This document shows positions 58,915 to 64,000 of a DNA stretch of 64,000 nucleotides, in pieces. Under the pieces are notes generated by a model, which had not been told where the DNA came from, did not search any database, and saw only the letters and a list, made by a program, of their open reading frames with translations. Source of the stretch: Cinnamomum chago (taxonomy: Eukaryota > Streptophyta > Magnoliopsida > Laurales > Lauraceae); assembly GCA_038049695.1 (NCBI GenBank), contig CP142451.1, positions 67,337,501 through 67,401,500 on the forward strand. The letters are read 5' to 3'. Positions within the stretch are counted from its first letter, which is position 1. Each line of letters begins with the position of its first letter. Made by a program: the position numbers and the translations under genes.

Positions 58915-59330
58915 ACATCGGGTTGCTAAGAGGGGCGTTTCATTTTGGGGAAAACTATTTAACCATTCATTGTTTTGTTATATTGGCCTTTGTTGTCCTC
59001 TAATTTTGGGGATTGTAATTAAATGACCTTTTGTTAACTTTAACTACTTTTGGGAATCATATTATTGATCATTGCTCATTCTGATACAGTATCTTTATTC
59101 TTGTGATATTGTTTTATAACCAAGGATGGTTGACTATTTGATTTGCTACATGCTTCCGCACTTAACAGAAATATTCATTGATGGTTGTAATATCCTCACC
59201 GCGGACACCTGTGGGAAGTTAAATAAAATGTATGTTAATCATTTTTATAGATGTTGTGGTTTTATGACACTAATGTCCCGACTCTGGATCCGTTCCTTCG
59301 GAATTCCCGGTCCGGGGTCGCGACAGTCCG

Positions 59331-59693
59331 TATGAAATTTTGAGCAAGATTGGAGATGTCGCTTATAGACTTGCGTTACCGCCGGAACTCTCCGGGGTGC
59401 ACAATGTATTTCATGTTTCTATGCTCAAGAAATATGTCTCTAGTCCTGCACACATTCTACAACACAAACCTTTGGAGATTCGGGAAGATGCCTCGTATGT
59501 GGAAAGGCCGATCAAGATCATCGACACCAAAGAGCAAGAATTGAGAAATCAGACTATTCATTGGGTCAAGGTACTTTGAGAAAATCACGAGCCAGAAGAA
59601 GCCACCTGGGAATTGAGAGAACAAGTGCAAAGGAAGTATCCACAGCTTTTACCAGAGGTAAATGTTTGTTTTATTTGGTGGACCAAATATCCT
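59331..59693 (+). pseudogene. Chromovirus integrase tail and chromodomain
   Basis: Resumes after the nested LTR with YEILSKIGDVAYRLALP, GVHNVFHVSMLKKYV, then PIKIIDTKEQELRNQTIHWV and ENHEPEEATWELREQVQRKY. The last two match the chromodomain-like end of plant chromovirus integrases, which steers integration to chromatin marks. Broken. Confidence 0.87.
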
Positions 59694-59706
59694 AAGGGGT
59701 GGAGGA
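59694..59706 (+). promoter_or_regulatory. Chromovirus polypurine tract
   Basis: AAGGGGTGGAGGA directly before the 3' LTR at 59707. Confidence 0.8.
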
Positions 59707-60940
59707 TGTTAGACCCCGATCCAGACAATTTCGATTAGTATACGATTAGTGTGTGTTTAGTCCTAAGTGGGTTTAGTTATCGTTGGGTTAGAAATAATTA
59801 GTTTTAGTCTTGGACATAGCTTTGGGAATTTTGAGAACGTTAGTATTAGTCAGACACACTCAGGAAGGCCTAAGTGCACGTGTAAGCTTGGGAGGATCGT
59901 GTCGGTTTCCGTGTATTTGTGATTTTGATTTCATTCGAATGATTTTTCTATGTGTTACAACTTTCGTCTTCAGCTCATTTATGTTTGAAACCCAAAAAAC
60001 CCAAGTTCTGGCCCAAAAAGGGTAAAGTTGTATTTTATACACAAATCTGGACACAAATTTTGAGATCTCAAAACCATGTCAAAAATATACTTTTTGGAAA
60101 CTAGATATTTCGAGGATCGTTTTATCCTTCTTCGTCGAGTTCATTCGAGGCCCGCATAATCATGTTTTTGTCAATGCAAGGATTAGATTCATTGGGCCCC
60201 ATTGGCATTACTTAAGCCTTATCTTCATCTCTTTTCATTCACTTTCCCAAATCCTGCAACTTTCTTAACATAGGGTTGCAAACCCCTTTTTCCTTTCCAC
60301 CTTATTCCTCTTGAACGCTCTAGCTAGAGATCTCCAAATAGAATTCCAAGACCATCCTCTTCTTCCTCTCCTTGCAAGCTTTCTATTAATACAAATTTCT
60401 TGGAGTTTCTAGTGGGACAAGCTCTTCATTTTCTTCATCTCTTCTTGTTTGGCCATTTCTAGGTATGAGCTTCAACCCATATTTTTTATGAAGTCTTTTT
60501 AGTTCCTTAAAATCTTGTTTTTCATGTTACAAACCCTTTCGTTAAAATGGATTTCTTGTTTTCAAGATTGAGTGAGTTTTTGTGTGGTTTTCATGGGTTT
60601 TGTAGTTCTTGGGACTAGCTTGAGTGAAGTGCTTAAAGAGGTTTGTGGCATCTTTGATTTAAGGCAAGTAACCAATCTAGGATGGATGTTGGCATGTGTG
60701 CATTTCTTTGTTTTCCTTGCACTCTTCTCATTCAATGGAAATTTATGACTTGAATGGAAAATTTGGAGATTCTGTTTTGATTTGGAGAATGGGATTATAA
60801 TGTCTCAATTTGTGTTTTGAAATGTGTGTTGTATCCTTGGAGAGCATGGAGACTCAGGGAGTGCAGGTGGAATGAGAAACAAGTAGAAAGGAAGAAGAAA
60901 ACGTGAAAAATCTGAACTCAGCTGCACTTCCCGTGCAGTT

Positions 60941-61371
60941 TCGGTCAGCCGCTGGTCGGCTGGCGGCTAGCCGAAATCCCCATTTCGGCTAACCGCGAGC
61001 TGACCGAGCTCGGCGGTTCCCTTTCCAGAAGCTGGCATTTCGACAGTGGGTTTCGGTCAACTTGACGGTTAGCTAGCGGCTAGCCGCCATACCCCATCTC
61101 GGCTAACTGCTGGCCAATCGAACATTTTCGGCTCCTTTTCCCGAGAGCTGAGTTTCAAACCTGGGTTCCAGTGGTCAGCCCTACGGTCAGCTTACCGCTA
61201 GCCGCCAGGTCGCATTTCGGCTAACCGTAAGCCAACCGAAGTCAGTTCGGTTTCTTTTCCAGAGAGCTGCGTTTGGACTTGGATTTCCAGAGGTCAACCT
61301 GTCGGTTAGCTTGCGGCGGCTAGCCGCCAGATCCTAGTTCGGCTAGCCGACACCTGACCGCGAGCTGACCA
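60941..61371. repeat. Palindrome island, family I 3' LTR
   Basis: Equivalent to 46236-46672, with some arms better preserved and others worse than in the 5' LTR. Confidence 0.85.
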
Positions 61372-62249
61372 AAATTGTCAATATGCTTGTTTTGAAGAAT
61401 AATTTGTAAGAATGAAAACTAGAATATGTTAAGTGACCTTTAACCTGATATTGTGCACTCGAACCTGAGATGTCTTTTAATTTCCGGAGCACCAATTCTC
61501 TTTTAAATTCCAACATTTGGGTCCAATGACACAAGGATCAACCAAAGGTCCTTACATGTGCTTGATAGACTTTGTGTTCGTGCTTTGGTTTTGACACGAT
61601 GAATATCATTGTGTACTCGTTTTGAAAGTTTAAGTACAATCGCATTTTGAAGATTTGTTTCAAGAAAAAGGGGATCACTTCCTAAGCGTGTTATGCATAT
61701 TAATTATGCCTTTTGCTAGTCGTGCTTGTTGTGTTTTGATAAGTGATTTTCCCCCTTTTTATCTCGACATGTTTAGACCGTGTTTCACGTGTTTTGTGCA
61801 TTCATGAATCTAAGTGAACACCACTGAGCTTGGACTGCCCTTTCAGTTTGATCCACTGTCTGGGGGTCCTTAAACATGTGGACTGTCTGTAGACTGGTCG
61901 TGCATTTATTACACATCGTGTGTGTCCGGTTCCACGGCCGAAATCTTGGTATATGTGGGAATCGTGTCGTGATTATATTATGTATATCATGCTTGTCGTG
62001 CGTGCTTGCTCTTTTCATTATATATATGATAGAGAAAGGATGGGCTCTTTGTGGAATGTAACTATTCATGATATAATAAGTATGCATGTTAGTTTCGCTC
62101 GTATTTTGAAATGTACTTTAGTCATGTAACTGTTTACAATTCAGCAAAATGTCTTTAAATGTTTCCTTTAACGTTACTACTTTCATGCCCATGCCTAAAT
62201 TGATTACCTGCCAAACCGTTGTGTTTGATCCTTGTTTGTTGGTGCTCAG

Positions 62250-62341
62250 GTGTAGGTGACGTTGCCTTTGAGGAGGAGCGTCCGGAGGAGGCTTTTGAGC
62301 CACCCCAAGTTAGAGAGTGGCAGCCCGACGATGTCAACTAG
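62250..62341 (+). other. Conserved 92-base acceptor-like/coding-like LTR block (family I 3' LTR)
   Basis: Same as 47544-47635, 92 bases to TAG, with only a few substitutions. Confidence 0.55.
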
Positions 62342-62713
62342 ACTTCGGGCGGGTTCTTGAGTTCGTCATTTTGTCATGGGGTTCTTTTATTATTTTGAAA
62401 TTGTATTGGCCTCTGTTGGCCTCTCATGGGTTGTAACCAAAACTTAACTTACTTTTGTGTTAGCCTCATAACTTGAATCTTGATGAGAATGCCATATTAA
62501 CTCCTTCTTTTGATACTATGCCTCGTTATCGTTTGTTATAGCACTTAAAAATTTATTGGTGCTTATCGTGATGTGATTTGCTACACGCTTCCGTAAACTT
62601 GATCATGTGAGACAGATTCCGCGTGTTTCGGGAATCCTCACCGCGAGAACCTGTGGGAAAAACATAACAACCACTAAATCAACACGTCGCAGGCCCGGGG
62701 TCGCGACACCAGT

Positions 62714-63156
62714 ACATCTAACACATTTAATGAGTCCATCATTTTTAACATGTGTTCATGTACTGATGTACCTTTAGCCATCTTGGTGCTAATGAGCACC
62801 CTCATAGCTGTCTGCCTAGCAGGCCTGCCCTGTTCCGCAAACATCTCCTTTAAGTTTGATTTAATATCGTATGTAGTCATATAGGATTGATGTTGGTGTT
62901 TCAAAATGCTAGACATGGATGCCAAAATGTAACATCTGGCCATCTCATCGTCTTTGGCCCATTTGGTGTAAAGTTCATTTTCTTCTTCCGGTGCATCCGG
63001 GCCAGGCTCATCAAGGGGGGTTTTGGTAAGGACATATTTATAACCTGAAGCGGTCAAGACAATATCCAGGTTCCGTTTCCAGTCTACATAGTTGGATCCC
63101 ACCAACTTATTTTGGTTGAGGATAGTCGCAAGTGGATTGAAAGTATTTGAATTCAT
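62714..63156 (-). pseudogene. Copia gag, proximal part, copy 2
   Basis: Start at 63156: MNSNTFNPLATILNQNKLVG, NYVDWKRNLDIVLTASGYKY, ELYTKWAKDDEMARCYILAS and HEHMLKMMDSLNVLDV. These are the N-terminal and UBN2 segments of copia gag. It continues beyond the inserted chromovirus at 44995. Confidence 0.88.
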
Positions 63157-64000
63157 GCTTGAAATACTGTAGAACATAACCATACATTCAATTAATGAAT
63201 TTAAATGACATTAGGGTTTAGTATTCTACAAAATTTATGTGGGAATCCTCATAACCACTAAATTTAGAATACATCGGAATCCCAATCCCCGTGGTATGCC
63301 TCCTTGAGGAGTGCGAATACCGCCTAAATTGGTGCGGATCAAAGTTTGTCAAAATTAGGATTAAGACTAACTATCCATGATCCCCTTCATTCATTATTAT
63401 CTAGGTATCTCATATCAAATAATAAATGACTCCCGATTAGCTTTGGTTTCTAAAATATATGAGACAAATCCTTGGGGATACTACATTATTTCAGTTAAGT
63501 GTGACCTACCAACTAGCATTGTATGACAACCATTGCGAGCAACTCCTCTTTGGGGAGTGGGCCCCCGCCCCTCTCACCAATACTATCCATAGGAGATCCA
63601 TATCTAGTAACCAGACAAGTAAAAGCCCTCCGTGGGGAACGACCATTCTCAAGATGGCGCGAGGCTAATGCTTTCCTTACAATGGACCTATGGTGGAAAA
63701 CCATGGGGATTTCTAAATATAAATGCCTCGCTCCCACTTAATATTTTAGAATCGAGGATTTCCTTTTAGGTATATGGGCCCACATATATAAACATCAAAT
63801 CATCTCATGATATGACCAATGATTGGTTCCAAGTCAAGTTATTTTATGGAAAGTCTAGTTTCCTAAATTAGTGTTACCAATGGACCCATCTCATGGGTCC
63901 ATCAACTCTAATTAGAACTCTTTCCAAAAATGAATTTGATTTGACCAATTTTGGTAATTGCTATGTTTGGATCAGATTTGGAAACATTCTTTAAAGGCAA
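63157..64000 (-). other. Copia 5' leader, copy 2 (to window edge)
   Basis: Non-coding leader homologous to 16657-17500 of copy 1, including GGAGTGGGCCCCCGCCCC and the CATATATA stretch, which is shorter here. The 5' LTR is expected beyond 64000. Confidence 0.75.

Larger units (their letters stand above)
52479..59325 (+). mobile_element. Solo LTR, Tekay/Del-type Ty3 family II (forward), itself interrupted
   Basis: Begins TGTAAGACCCCGACCC and ends GGTCCGGGGTCGCGACA, with duplication gtccg at 52474-52478 and 59326-59330. Without the nested family III LTR and its duplication it is about 3102 bases, matching the reverse family II solo LTR at 36646-39740 (3095). It carries the family II palindrome island, the tandem GGGACGGGAC repeat near 58440-58500 and the 92-base block. 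Confidence 0.93.
45001..62708 (+). mobile_element. Ty3/gypsy chromovirus, Tekay/Del type, family I
   Basis: 5' LTR 45001-47997, leader and primer site, gag, pol (protease, reverse transcriptase, RNase H, integrase), C-terminal chromodomain, polypurine tract, 3' LTR 59707-62708, all inside duplication ccagt. LTRs of about 3 kb and a chromodomain point to the Tekay/Del lineage. About 20 differences occur in the first ~630 aligned LTR bases (~3%); at a commonly used plant rate this is around one million years, a rough figure. Integrase is split by a nested family II solo LTR. The coding region has several breaks. Confidence 0.93.
59707..62708 (+). mobile_element. Chromovirus family I 3' LTR (3002 bp)
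   Basis: Begins TGTTAGACCCCGATCC and ends CGGGGTCGCGACA. It contains a palindrome island (60941-61371), the 92-base block (62250-62341) and a GCTTCCGTA variant of the shared word near 62588. Confidence 0.92.
39764..64000 (-). mobile_element. Ty1/copia element, copy 2, interrupted by a chromovirus
   Basis: Minus-strand element related to copy 1: 3' LTR (39764-41472), polypurine tract, RNase H, reverse transcriptase, integrase, protease and gag (down to 44995), then a family I chromovirus (45001-62708), then the rest of gag (62714-63156) and leader to the window edge. The chromovirus target duplication ccagt is at 44996-45000 and 62709-62713. The 5' LTR lies outside the window. Domain order identifies Ty1/copia. 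The coding region has many breaks and is dead. Confidence 0.9.

Noticed and set aside
45001-62708. Two separate elements instead of one chromovirus
   Set aside because: Matching duplications ccagt at the outer ends, and primer site and polypurine tract at the inner LTR borders, show one element with ~3-kb LTRs.

Overview
This window is repeat DNA from a flowering plant with a transposon-rich genome. Almost every base that can be assigned belongs to an LTR retrotransposon of a plant lineage: Ty1/copia with an initiator-Met tRNA primer site, a Sirevirus-like copia group, a Ty3/gypsy Tekay/Del-type chromovirus and a Ty3/gypsy Tat-lineage remnant. I see no ordinary host gene, rRNA or tRNA gene.

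Layout. 1-5093: unassigned LTR-like DNA holding a reverse-orientation solo LTR of Tekay-like family I (941-3898). 5094-15180: a Sirevirus-like non-autonomous element (SIRE-A), minus strand, in tandem form internal-LTR-internal-LTR; two 4910-base units match at a constant offset of 5177. 15181-20146: 5' half of a copia element (copy 1, minus). 20147-21586: an LTR-like block (LTR X, minus). 21587-23290: integrase tail of a Tat-lineage element and its tandem-repeat 3' region. 23600-26169 and 34065-35420: a broken minus-strand gene resembling plant mobile domain proteins, split by a second Sirevirus-like element (SIRE-B, 26175-34059, five-base duplication aagac, LTRs without a visible difference, one gag-like ORF, no pol). 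36646-39740: reverse solo LTR of family II. 39764 to beyond the right edge: copia copy 2 (minus), interrupted in gag by a family I chromovirus (45001-62708, ~3 kb LTRs, duplication ccagt). That chromovirus is interrupted in its integrase by a family II solo LTR (52479-59325, duplication gtccg), itself interrupted by a reverse family III solo LTR (53576-57315, duplication atata). The nest is four deep and each of the three inner joints has its target duplication.

How the parts work. The Sirevirus-like elements carry no polymerase and must borrow reverse transcriptase and integrase. What they keep is cis-acting: LTRs, primer site, multiple polypurine tracts and a 2-kb stretch that reads as a string of about 20 hairpins. 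The hairpins have unrelated arms but a shared loop motif near GATATAACTAT. Between SIRE-A and SIRE-B several arms differ by paired changes that keep the pairing. I rank this as the main candidate for an undescribed system, perhaps a repeated RNA signal read by a partner protein.

A second theme is that each LTR family carries its own cluster of long self-complementary, CpG-bearing motifs (cores GTCGAC, CTCGAG, GCTAGC, ATCGAT, GGCGCC). In SIRE-A, SIRE-B and LTR X the cluster lies just upstream of a TATA box. A third is a 92-base acceptor-like and coding-like block conserved inside the Tekay-type LTRs of families I and II.
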